Shown: positions 1-6,271, counted from the stretch's first letter. The stretch: 8,234 nt of DNA from Deltaproteobacteria bacterium (GCA_021778975.1 JAJYBO010000123.1:1-8234), one strand, 5' to 3'. The notes: generated from the sequence alone by a model not told the origin. A program made the numbers and translations.

Positions 1-843
1 CCGGGCATTCTGAAGGCTTTCCAGATATTCATATAATTTGGGCCGTGAAATATCCGTCGCGTCAGCCAGTTTGGCAATGTTGGGCGTGAAGGGGACACTG
101 ACGGATAACAGATAAAGAAGTTTTTTGATTTTGGATATTTGTCTCGGTTCAATTCTGCTGATAAAAGGGAGATCAACCTCCAGAATGTGGTTGATGATCT
201 CTCTGACCTTGAGCGGGTAGTATGAGGCGCCTTCCAGAAAAAAAGGGTAATAGCCCCCTTTCATATAATCTTGAAACTGTTGGAGTATTTTTATTTCCTT
301 GCAGATATCTGTAGCAATCTGAAAGCCGTGTTCGAGGATGTCCTCTAACGAGTATGCCGGAAATGTTTTTTCAAGTGTGAAGTTGATGTATTCTCTGAAC
401 GACAGTCCGTGCAGGTTGTAGATAATCGCCCGTCTGCTGAGGTCGCCTTTTTGTCGAGATATCTGAAGGAGGCTGGATCCCGAAAAGATTACCTTCAAAT
501 CAGGGAGGGTATCGTAAATGGATTTGATGTGAACAGACCAGTCCTGATATTTGTGGATTTCATCTACCAGCAGTACTTCGCCTCCAAGCTGATAGAACTT
601 CCTGGCGAAATCGCAAAGATGATGTGCCTGGAAATACGGGCTGTCAACGGAAATGTAAAGAGCCTTACCACTGACGCCATAGCGTTCCCTGACATGCTGC
701 AGCATAAGCGTTGTTTTTCCCGCGCCTCGCGCCCCCAGAATACCACAGCAACGCAAGTTCCAGTCAATTTTATCATAGAGATAGCGTTTGGTCTGACGCA
801 ATGATTCAATCAGCCGCTGCTGTTCTCTGAGAAAATTTTCCAT
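1..843 (-). CDS. AAA_14/DUF4143-type ATPase, 3' end beyond the window
   Basis: This is a P-loop ATPase of the AAA_14 (DUF4143-associated) type; 281 residues are visible and the C-terminus is cut by the window edge. Seen directly: Walker A GARGAGKTT (residues 37-45), Walker B LLVDEIHKY (91-99), a FSGSS strand end (120-124) in the sensor-1 position, and an SRR (136-138) that could supply an arginine finger. Residues about 240-281 read as a winged-helix region, with an HTH-like segment around 255-277 (NIAKLADATDISRPKLYEYL). The ATG at 843-841 has AAGAGGAAG upstream at good spacing. Family members are STAND-like ATPases that are numerous in many genomes; their cellular role is poorly known, so no pathway is proposed. 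It lies downstream of the Lon-like gene on the same strand, 174 bp away, but has its own candidate promoter with palindromic sites, so it probably forms its own unit. Confidence 0.85.
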   Translation of the reverse strand, partial: MENFLREQQRLIESLRQTKRYLYDKIDWNLRCCGILGARGAGKTTLMLQHVRERYGVSGKALYISVDSPYFQAHHLCDFARKFYQLGGEVLLVDEIHKYQDWSVHIKSIYDTLPDLKVIFSGSSLLQISRQKGDLSRRAIIYNLHGLSFREYINFTLEKTFPAYSLEDILEHGFQIATDICKEIKILQQFQDYMKGGYYPFFLEGASYYPLKVREIINHILEVDLPFISRIEPRQISKIKKLLYLLSVSVPFTPNIAKLADATDISRPKLYEYLESLQNAR

Positions 844-868
844 CGGGATGACTTCCTCTTTTGCATAG

Positions 869-879
869 TGCAATTTACA
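869..879. repeat. Second copy of the operator half-site
   Basis: TGCAATTTACA here is an exact 11-bp direct repeat of 902-912 inside the palindrome. The copies are 33 bp apart, about three helical turns, which would place bound proteins on the same DNA face. It overlaps the candidate -10 element of the ATPase gene. Confidence 0.6.
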
Positions 880-900
880 CAATGGCGCTTTTGTTGTAAA
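872..900 (-). promoter_or_regulatory. Candidate sigma-70 promoter of the AAA ATPase gene
   Basis: Read on the minus strand, TTTACA (900-895) is followed by a 17-nt spacer and TAAATT (877-872), a fair match to -35/-10 elements. It lies about 30-60 nt upstream of the ATG at 843. Both hexamers fall inside copies of the same repeated motif (894-913 and 869-879), so a protein bound there would block RNA polymerase. The promoter is predicted from sequence alone. Confidence 0.45.
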
Positions 901-913
901 TTGCAATTTACAA
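894..913. promoter_or_regulatory. Perfect 20-bp palindrome, probable operator
   Basis: TTGTAAATTG followed by CAATTTACAA is a perfect 20-bp inverted repeat with no spacer. It covers the candidate -35 element of the ATPase gene and lies 51 bp upstream of its start codon. A dimeric winged-helix or HTH protein is the expected type of ligand; the ATPase's own C-terminal winged helix is a candidate, which is inference. Confidence 0.7.
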
Positions 914-918
914 TATTC

Positions 919-933
919 CGCCTGCTGCAGGCG
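919..933. other. Small hairpin between the Lon-like and ATPase genes
   Basis: CGCCTG-CTG-CAGGCG forms a perfect 6-bp stem with a 3-nt loop, extendable by a few pairs with a bulge. It lies 85-99 bp after the Lon-like stop codon in the direction of transcription. It has no T-tract on either strand, so it is at best a weak or factor-assisted transcript end. Nothing else recognisable was seen in 914-1017. Confidence 0.3.
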
Positions 934-1017
934 AACAATTATTCACCCCTGCCTGTGGTACGCCGCAATGACGAAGGAAGCAGCACAAGCGCCGCATCCA
1001 GACTTTTTACGAAGCTG

Positions 1018-3042
1018 TTACGCGTGATCCGCCTGCACGATCACCCGATCAATAACCGACTGAATATCGTCCGCCAGAACGACTTCCATGCCTTCGCAGA
1101 CTTCCGGATCCAGGCCTTGAATGTCCACATCGTTGCGCCGGGGAAAAATGACGGTTTTGATTCCAGCCCGCTGCGCCGCCAGGATTTTTTCGCGGATGCC
1201 GCTGATGGGCAGAATCCGTCCGTTCAGCGTCAGTTCGCCGGTCATGGCGACGTCGCGCCTGGCGGGTCTGCGAGTGAGAAGCGATATCAGCGCCATCGTT
1301 ATCGTGATGCCCGCCGAAGGCCCGTCCTTGGGAATGGCCCCACAGGGAAAATGAATGTGAATATCATGATCCCTGAAAAAATCCGGGGGGATTTTCAGCG
1401 CATCGGCATGGCTTCTCAGGAAGCTGAGAGCGGTCTGAGCGGACTCCTGAAGGACATTTCCCAGCGAACCGGTCAGGATGAGCTGCTGGCCGCCTTTCAT
1501 CATCGTGGCTTCCACAAAGAGAATTTCCCCGCCCTGCTCCGTCCACACAAGACCCGTCGTAACACCGATCTGATTTTCGGTTTCCGCGATTTCATGCGTG
1601 AATTTCCGCGGTCCCAGAAGCTGCGCCACCAGGGCGCCATCCACCGTCACGACGGACGCGCTTTCCGGATTGTCCAGGCAGAGACGGGCCAGCTTGCGGC
1701 AGATATTGGCGAATTCCCGTTCGAGATTCCGCAGACCGGCCTCCTGCGTGTAATCCCGGATCACCCGGATGATGGCGTCATCGGTGAACGCCAGCCGGTC
1801 ATGGGGCAGACCATGGTTTCTGAGCTGTCGGGGAATGATGTAGTTTCGGGCGATCACCCGCTTTTCATTTTCCGTATATCCTGAAAAAGGAATGATTTCG
1901 AGGCGGTCTAAAAGCGGTCCGGGGATTTTTTCCACCATGTTGGCGGTGGCGATAAACATCACGCCGGAAAGATCGAAGGGCGCATCAACATAATGATCCA
2001 CAAACTGCGCATTCTGCTCCGGATCCAGAATTTCCAGCAGAACGGAGGCCGGATCGCCCCGAAAATCCTGCCCGATCTTATCCAGTTCGTCCAGCATGAA
2101 AACGGGGTTTTTGACGCCGGACCGCTTGATTTCGGTGATGACCCGTCCCGCCATGGCGCCGACATAGGTGCGCCGGTGACCGCGTAATTCGGCCTCATCC
2201 CGGAAACCCGCCAGGGAAAGCCGGATGAATTTCCGCTCCAGCGCTTCCGCGATGGCCCTGCCGATCGAGGTTTTTCCGACGCCCGGAGGCCCTGAAAAAC
2301 ACAGAATCGGACTTCGGGTCATGAGCGTGCGTTTTTTTCCGTCCAAAATGTCGCGCACCGCAGCCCTCAGTTCATCGAGATTGACCGGTTTGGGCAGATA
2401 ATGCGTGGCGCCTTTCTTGAGGGCGTCCACCGCGGAACTGACCGTGGCAAAACCCGTGATCATGATGATATCCGTAAACGGTGAAACATGCTTGACCGAT
2501 TCCACCAGTTGCAGGCCGTCCATTTTTTCCATCTTCAGATCGGTCAGAATCAGGTCGAATTCAGCGCCGGATATCTTTTCCAGAGCATCCATCCCGTTGA
2601 CCGCCGTTGTGACGCGATATCCTTCCTTTTTCAGAACATATTCCAGGTTGGTGCGGGCGATTTCCTCGTCATCCACCACAAGAATGTGCGACGATCGGGT
2701 GTTGAACAGTATCCGCACCGCCAGAAATTCGAGAATGCGGTCCCGGACATGCTTGAGTCCGTAATGCTGAGAGGTGAAAATGGCTTCCGCCCGCTGGATG
2801 TCCAGATTGTCATGGGTGGTGTGGGTCCAGGGCAGAGCTGTCAGAAATTCGATATAATTCAGCCCGATGCCATATTCCGGTGTCGAAGGGTCGGTTTTTT
2901 CCAGCCGCTCCAGCTCTTTCATCGCTATGTCAGCGACGGATTCCGGAAGCCGGCGCGCGGCGACACGCAGTTTGTCAATATCCGATTCCGGCTCCGCGAC
3001 CGCTGTTTCCTCCGGTTTTTCAGATTTTCTAAAAAAAATCAT
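1018..3042 (-). CDS. Lon-family ATP-dependent protease with inserted response-regulator receiver domain
   Basis: Predicted cytoplasmic ATP-dependent serine protease, 674 residues. Domains in order: a short variable N-terminus; about 22-110, the helical region that precedes the Lon AAA+ domain (up to DRILEFLAV); about 119-235, a complete receiver domain; 247 onward, AAA+ with Walker A GPPGVGKTS (251-259), Walker B FMLDELDK (D318, E319), a sensor-1 Asn in ATAN (368) and a sensor-2 region GLRNLER (437-443); then the Lon protease domain with catalytic Ser576 (PKDGPSAG) and Lys619. The Ser-Lys spacing of 43 equals that of E. coli Lon. Receiver residues are intact: acidic pair 124-125, phospho-acceptor D168, Thr196, Lys218. 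Canonical Lon is about 780 residues; the large N-terminal substrate-binding domain is missing. Start: the ATG at 3042 has AGGGGG at good spacing, whereas an in-frame GTG at 3048 abuts that Shine-Dalgarno. Phosphorylation-controlled proteolysis is inferred. Transcribed divergently from the sigma-54 operon. Confidence 0.93.
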   Translation of the reverse strand: MIFFRKSEKPEETAVAEPESDIDKLRVAARRLPESVADIAMKELERLEKTDPSTPEYGIGLNYIEFLTALPWTHTTHDNLDIQRAEAIFTSQHYGLKHVRDRILEFLAVRILFNTRSSHILVVDDEEIARTNLEYVLKKEGYRVTTAVNGMDALEKISGAEFDLILTDLKMEKMDGLQLVESVKHVSPFTDIIMITGFATVSSAVDALKKGATHYLPKPVNLDELRAAVRDILDGKKRTLMTRSPILCFSGPPGVGKTSIGRAIAEALERKFIRLSLAGFRDEAELRGHRRTYVGAMAGRVITEIKRSGVKNPVFMLDELDKIGQDFRGDPASVLLEILDPEQNAQFVDHYVDAPFDLSGVMFIATANMVEKIPGPLLDRLEIIPFSGYTENEKRVIARNYIIPRQLRNHGLPHDRLAFTDDAIIRVIRDYTQEAGLRNLEREFANICRKLARLCLDNPESASVVTVDGALVAQLLGPRKFTHEIAETENQIGVTTGLVWTEQGGEILFVEATMMKGGQQLILTGSLGNVLQESAQTALSFLRSHADALKIPPDFFRDHDIHIHFPCGAIPKDGPSAGITITMALISLLTRRPARRDVAMTGELTLNGRILPISGIREKILAAQRAGIKTVIFPRRNDVDIQGLDPEVCEGMEVVLADDIQSVIDRVIVQADHA

Positions 3043-3066
3043 CCGCACCCCCTTTTTGGGTCAGGT

Positions 3067-3081
3067 GTTGCATTCTGAAAC
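3067..3081. promoter_or_regulatory. Dyad site 1, probable enhancer-binding-protein site
   Basis: GTTGCATTCTGAAAC fits the dyad GTTnCAnnnTGnAAC perfectly and shares a 12-bp exact match (inverted) with site 2. It is centred about 200 bp upstream of the predicted sigma-54 start, within normal range for an upstream activator site. It also lies only 25 bp from the ATG of the divergent Lon-like gene, so binding could affect that gene too. Confidence 0.6.
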
Positions 3082-3153
3082 TATTCCCCATTTTTTTGTA
3101 ACAGTTTTTATCTCGCTGATTTTGCAGCCGAATAAACTTACCATCATCCACGC

Positions 3154-3168
3154 GTTACAGAATGCAAC
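3154..3168. promoter_or_regulatory. Dyad site 2, probable enhancer-binding-protein site
   Basis: GTTACAGAATGCAAC is a second perfect fit to GTTnCAnnnTGnAAC; 3158-3169 is the exact reverse complement of 3066-3077. Its centre is about 112 bp upstream of the predicted transcription start and 87 bp from site 1. Paired dyads at this distance upstream of a -24/-12 promoter are typical of NtrC-family activators. The activator is not encoded in the window. Confidence 0.62.
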
Positions 3169-3247
3169 AGTTCCGAATTTTTGTCCGATTATCTTTAAAT
3201 AAAAACATCCTGTTTAAATACATATTGTTAAATATAAACAAGAGTTG

Positions 3248-3263
3248 TGGCATTGTTCTTGTA
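3248..3263 (+). promoter_or_regulatory. Sigma-54 (RpoN) -24/-12 promoter
   Basis: TGGCATTGTTCTTGTA matches the TGGCAC-N5-TTGC consensus: GG at 3249-3250, then exactly 10 nt, then GT at 3261-3262 (the consensus GC with one change). The predicted start is near 3273, giving a leader of about 60 nt before the ATG at 3335. Two dyads upstream support activator-dependent transcription, and the DNA between them and the promoter (about 3180-3247) is AT-rich, which would ease looping. Confidence 0.72.
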
Positions 3264-3334
3264 TATACCTTTTTCAAACAGAAATTGTCTGTGATGTATA
3301 TCCTTAACAGAAGCTATCGGGAATAATCAATACC

Positions 3335-4114
3335 ATGTTACTTCAACAGCACCCCAATGCGACGCCATCGGAAAGACGCAAGATTCTGGTAATCGGAAGG
3401 CCGGACGGCATTACCGATGTCCTTGCCGATTACGCCATTCAACTGTCGGAGCGACTGGAAGCGGACCTGTTCGTTGTCGCCATCCTCGACGGTGCAGGGA
3501 ACGATGACACAGGTGTTTATCCGACGGTGGACCGTGCTATCGCCAAAGAAACGCTGCATGTTTTCAAACAGCGGGCCGCGAAAAAGAATATCCGCTGCAA
3601 CGACGCCATATGGGAAGGCAATATGGAAAAAGCCGCAGAATTTCTGCTGCAAACCGTCAAACGCACCGTTTTTGTGCTGACGGATTCCGAATATACCAAA
3701 AATCAATTATCCGAAGATATTACCATACCGGTTTTCAGTATTTCTACAACTTACAATATGGAGGGAGCAACAATGGCCAGAGAAAGTAAGGAACAACGCA
3801 AAAAAGATTTGAGCAAGACCATCGGGTACGGGCTTCTATCCGCCTGCCTCTACGGTCTGGTGTTCTGGAAAACGGATACCGTTATGCATTATTTTACCAA
3901 AGGCGGTTTTTACGCGGCGTTGCCGGTGGCCACGGTTCTTGTGTTTTCATTTGCGCATGGCGCGTTCGCCAGCAGCCTGTGGTCATTGATCGGCATCAAA
4001 CCAATGAAAAAGGATGCGTTGCAGCCAGCCGACAGCAAGACCATCGGTCAGACCAAAAAACTTCAGAAAAGACCTCGCGCCTACGCCTATATCAATCCGT
4101 TTCACAAGATATAG
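3335..4114 (+). CDS. UspA-like domain fused to a small two-helix membrane protein
   Basis: A 259-residue protein. Residues about 15-136 read as an alternating alpha/beta domain resembling universal stress protein (UspA) folds (KILVIGRPDGITDVLADYAIQ, then DLFVVAILDG, then TVFVLTDSEY and IPVFSIS). The usual G-x2-G-x9-G(S/T) ATP loop is not visible, so nucleotide binding is doubtful. Residues about 163-180 and 191-222 are hydrophobic and look like two membrane helices, followed by a basic tail rich in Lys and Arg (224-259). Start: the ATG at 3335 has only a weak Shine-Dalgarno (CGGGAA, distant). A much better one precedes Met147 (see 3773-4114). It is the first gene of the sigma-54 operon, 72 bp ahead of the TauE-type permease, so a role linked to that transporter is likely but unproven. 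The UspA assignment is tentative. Confidence 0.75.
   Translation: MLLQQHPNATPSERRKILVIGRPDGITDVLADYAIQLSERLEADLFVVAILDGAGNDDTGVYPTVDRAIAKETLHVFKQRAAKKNIRCNDAIWEGNMEKAAEFLLQTVKRTVFVLTDSEYTKNQLSEDITIPVFSISTTYNMEGATMARESKEQRKKDLSKTIGYGLLSACLYGLVFWKTDTVMHYFTKGGFYAALPVATVLVFSFAHGAFASSLWSLIGIKPMKKDALQPADSKTIGQTKKLQKRPRAYAYINPFHKI
3773..4114 (+). CDS. Possible internally initiated 113-residue membrane protein
   Basis: Inside the longer frame, GGAGGGAG (3760-3767) lies 8 nt after its GGAGG core before an in-frame ATG at 3773, a far stronger initiation signal than that of the long form. The product would begin MARESKEQRKKDLSKTIGYG, with a charged N-terminus, two hydrophobic segments and a basic tail; it has the look of a complete small inner-membrane protein. 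The operon may make both the fused and the short form, or the long form may come from fusion of two once separate genes that kept the second ribosome binding site. The short form is predicted from the sequence only. Confidence 0.5.
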   Translation: MARESKEQRKKDLSKTIGYGLLSACLYGLVFWKTDTVMHYFTKGGFYAALPVATVLVFSFAHGAFASSLWSLIGIKPMKKDALQPADSKTIGQTKKLQKRPRAYAYINPFHKI

Positions 4115-4186
4115 ACCATCGGCGTCACAGGCCGTCATTCACGCAACCGATCTTTTTTCAATTTCAAATATAAGGAGTCATATATT

Positions 4187-5236
4187 ATGGACGCTACACA
4201 ATTCATTGATCTCAATATCGTTTCCGTTTCTTTTTTGTTCTTCGTCGGATTTATCGGCGGGCTGGTCAGCGGATTTATCGGTTCCGGCGGTGCGTTTGTG
4301 TTGACACCCGGCATGATGAGCCTGGGCGTACCCGGAACGGTTGCGGTGGCCAGCAACATGTGCCACAAATTCCCCAAAGCCATGGTCGGCGCATTCAAAC
4401 GCTTCAAATATGGCCAGGTGGATATCAAACTGGGTCTGTATATGGCGGCATCCGCGGGCGTTGGCGTTCAACTGGGTATTCAGTTGCAGCACTTCATTCT
4501 GAACAAATGGGGTGCTGTAGGGTCGGATCTCTATGTGAGTCTTTCCTTTGTCGCGATTTTGCTGGTTGTCGGTTCTTACGTTCTGTATGACGCCATGAAG
4601 TCATCGGCTTCCGGCGGCCAAGAGAATGTGTCGTCCATTGCTCAGAAACTTCAGTCCATTCACCTGCCGCCCATGATTCACTTCAAACGGGCCAACATCA
4701 CGATATCTTTCTGGTTTACAGTGCCGGTAGGGCTTGCGACGGGTATGCTGGCAGCCACCATCGCTGTGGGCGGGTTCGTGGGGGTTCCGGGCATGATCTA
4801 TGTGATGGGCGTATCCAGCATCATTGCCTCCGCTTCGGAACTGGTCATCGCCTTTGTTATGGGCCTGGCGGGTTCGGTGAACTGGGCCATGCACGGTATG
4901 GTGGATATCCGGCTGGTGCTGATCATTCTGGGAGGATCGCTTCTGGGGGTGCAACTGGGCGCCATCGGCACCACATATGTAAAAGAAAGCATGATTAAAG
5001 TGGTCATGAGCGTTCTGATGCTGATGGTCGCTGTCAGCAGGCTGTTTGCACTTCCCAAATATCTGGACCAGTTAAACATCATGGCCTTCGGAAAATCATC
5101 CATCGCCATTCTGGAAAAAATCAGTTTTGTCTTCATGTGTCTGGCGCTGCTGGTGGCTGCCGGCATCATTCTGGGCGGTATGTGGAAGGCCAGAAAACCC
5201 GCTATGGCGCTGCAAGAAAGTTTCAGCCAGGTGTGA
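4187..5236 (+). CDS. TauE/SafE family sulfite/sulfonate-type permease
   Basis: A 349-residue polytopic inner-membrane protein of the TauE/SafE (TSUP) family. Two internally repeated, glycine-rich halves are visible: residues about 16-80 (GGLVSGFIGSGGAFVLTPGM, then GVPGTVAVASN and KRFKYGQVDI) and about 176-241 (GLATGMLAATIAVGGFVGVP, then GVSSIIASASE and HGMVDIRLV). Hydrophobic segments suggest about eight membrane helices, with a polar loop at about 134-172. Family members export or import sulfite, sulfoacetate, taurine-derived anions and related compounds; the substrate cannot be read from sequence, but a sulfur oxyanion is a reasonable guess in a putative sulfate reducer. AAGGAG lies 9 nt ahead of the ATG, which fixes the start. 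It is co-transcribed with the preceding UspA-like/membrane gene under the sigma-54 promoter and followed by a strong hairpin. Confidence 0.9.
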   Translation: MDATQFIDLNIVSVSFLFFVGFIGGLVSGFIGSGGAFVLTPGMMSLGVPGTVAVASNMCHKFPKAMVGAFKRFKYGQVDIKLGLYMAASAGVGVQLGIQLQHFILNKWGAVGSDLYVSLSFVAILLVVGSYVLYDAMKSSASGGQENVSSIAQKLQSIHLPPMIHFKRANITISFWFTVPVGLATGMLAATIAVGGFVGVPGMIYVMGVSSIIASASELVIAFVMGLAGSVNWAMHGMVDIRLVLIILGGSLLGVQLGAIGTTYVKESMIKVVMSVLMLMVAVSRLFALPKYLDQLNIMAFGKSSIAILEKISFVFMCLALLVAAGIILGGMWKARKPAMALQESFSQV

Positions 5237-5289
5237 GCGAACCTGTCACAAATTACAAAATCTCCACACGTTGATCATGCCATGAGAAT

Positions 5290-5325
5290 GAAGGGGGCTT
5301 TTCCCGAAATGGGGAAGTCCCCTTC
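5290..5325 (+). terminator. Hairpin terminator after the permease operon
   Basis: GAAGGGG at 5290 pairs with CCCCTTC ending at 5325; with inner CTT/AAG pairs and G-T wobbles the stem reaches about 15 bp around a GAAA-containing loop. It is followed by a short T-rich stretch (TCATTTTAT), not a full T-tract. It lies 54 bp after the permease stop codon and ahead of the next gene. Confidence 0.65.
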
Positions 5326-5355
5326 GTCATTTTATGGACATTGTATTCATCACGC

Positions 5356-5384
5356 TTGATAAATTTGTAAAAATTCAATAATGA
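5356..5384 (+). promoter_or_regulatory. Weak candidate promoter for the kinase-like gene
   Basis: TTGATA (5356-5361), a 17-nt spacer and TAATGA (5379-5384) are a partial match to -35/-10 elements in an AT-rich stretch between the hairpin at 5325 and the start at 5445. The -10 match is poor, but a promoter is expected here because the upstream operon is terminated. Confidence 0.25.
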
Positions 5385-5444
5385 TGTCGTGAATCAAGAA
5401 TTTGCAAGATATCGTCAACTCCCATTTCATAAAGGAGCATGTGT

Positions 5445-6254
5445 ATGCCGATCATTACCATTTCCCGAGGATCCTATAGCAGAGGCAAGGAAGTTGCCGA
5501 GAGCGTCGCCAAAAGGCTCGGGTACGACTGTATTTCCAGGGATATTCTGCTGGATACCTCAGAGTTGTTCAATATTCCCCAGCTCAAGCTGGAAAGGGCC
5601 ATTCATGACGCGCCGTCCATCCTCGACCGTTTCAGCGGCGGCAAGGAGCGCTATGTCGCGCTGATTCGGGCGGCGCTCCTTAAAGTGCTGCGGGAAGATA
5701 ACATGGTGTATCACGGTCTGGCCGGGCATTTTTTCCTGAGCGGGGTTTCCCACGTTCTGAAAGTGCGGATCATTTCCGACATCAAGGACCGGGTGCAGCT
5801 CGAAATGCAGCGCAAAAACATCTCGGAATCCGAGGCTTACCGGACGCTGGTCAAAGACGACGAACAGCGAAACAAGTGGTCTCAGTTTCTCTACGGCATC
5901 AACACCACGGATTCTCAGCTTTATGACCTGGTCATTCATATTCGGAAAATTTCCGTCGAAAATGCAGTGGATATTATCTGCAACACCGCGACACTGAAGC
6001 AGTTTCAGGCCACTCCGGAATCACGGCAGGCCATGGAAGATCTGGCGCTGAGCGCGGAAGTCAAGGCCGCCCTGATCGAAATCAACCCGACGATTGATGT
6101 GTCCGCCGACAGTGGCAAGGTCTATGTGAAAGCCAAGATTTCGGAATCGCTGCAGCAGGATATGGAAAAAACCCTCAAAGATCATATCTGGGCGATTCGC
6201 GGGGTCAAAGAAGTCCATATCAATGTAACACCGGTTGCGTTCTATGTAGATTGA
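5445..6254 (+). CDS. Cytidylate kinase-like protein with C-terminal BON-like domain
   Basis: A 269-residue protein of the cytidylate kinase-like family (Cytidylate_kin2 type). It opens with IITISRGSYSRGKEVAESVA, a strand followed by a modified P-loop (GSYSRGK, residues 9-15) as usual in this family instead of GxxGSGKS. Further kinase-like features are VYHGLAGHFFL (88-98), VRIISDIKDRV (107-117) and a lid-like Arg/Lys-rich stretch (about 122-145). Residues about 200-262 (SAEVKAALIEINPTIDVSAD, then a glycine turn, GVKEVHINVTP) resemble a BON domain. True nucleotide kinase activity is uncertain. Start choice: the ATG at 5439 is 1 nt from the AAAGGAG at 5431-5437, too close, while the ATG at 5445 has 7-nt spacing and gives the family's normal N-terminus MPIITISRG. 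It is flanked by terminators on both sides, so probably a single-gene unit. Confidence 0.82.
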   Translation: MPIITISRGSYSRGKEVAESVAKRLGYDCISRDILLDTSELFNIPQLKLERAIHDAPSILDRFSGGKERYVALIRAALLKVLREDNMVYHGLAGHFFLSGVSHVLKVRIISDIKDRVQLEMQRKNISESEAYRTLVKDDEQRNKWSQFLYGINTTDSQLYDLVIHIRKISVENAVDIICNTATLKQFQATPESRQAMEDLALSAEVKAALIEINPTIDVSADSGKVYVKAKISESLQQDMEKTLKDHIWAIRGVKEVHINVTPVAFYVD

Positions 6255-6271
6255 CGACGTTATACCCTGAC

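Noticed and set aside
409..804. Plus-strand frame of 131 codons
   Set aside because: Antisense to the AAA ATPase gene with Walker A and B on the other strand; no motif of its own.
950..1000. Fragment resembling dispersed CGTCATTGCG-type extragenic repeats
   Set aside because: Only about 10 bases match the remembered pattern and no second copy or inverted arm is present in the window.
868..1884. Plus-strand open frame of 338 codons antisense to the Lon-like gene
   Set aside because: It lies opposite well-conserved Lon protease codons; its translation shows no domain or sensible composition (rich in His, Arg, Gln), as expected for an antisense shadow.
3046..3048. GTG at 3048 as start of the Lon-like gene
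   Set aside because: It directly abuts the purine-rich Shine-Dalgarno; the ATG at 3042 is better placed.
3066..3169. Long-range inverted repeat TGTTGCATTCTG / CAGAATGCAACA as a terminator or mobile-element end
   Set aside because: The arms are 80 bp apart with no coding content between them, and each arm is itself a dyad, which fits a pair of protein-binding sites better.
5439..5441. ATG at 5439 as start of the kinase-like gene
   Set aside because: Only 1 nt from the Shine-Dalgarno at 5431-5437; the ATG at 5445 has proper spacing and gives the family's usual N-terminus.
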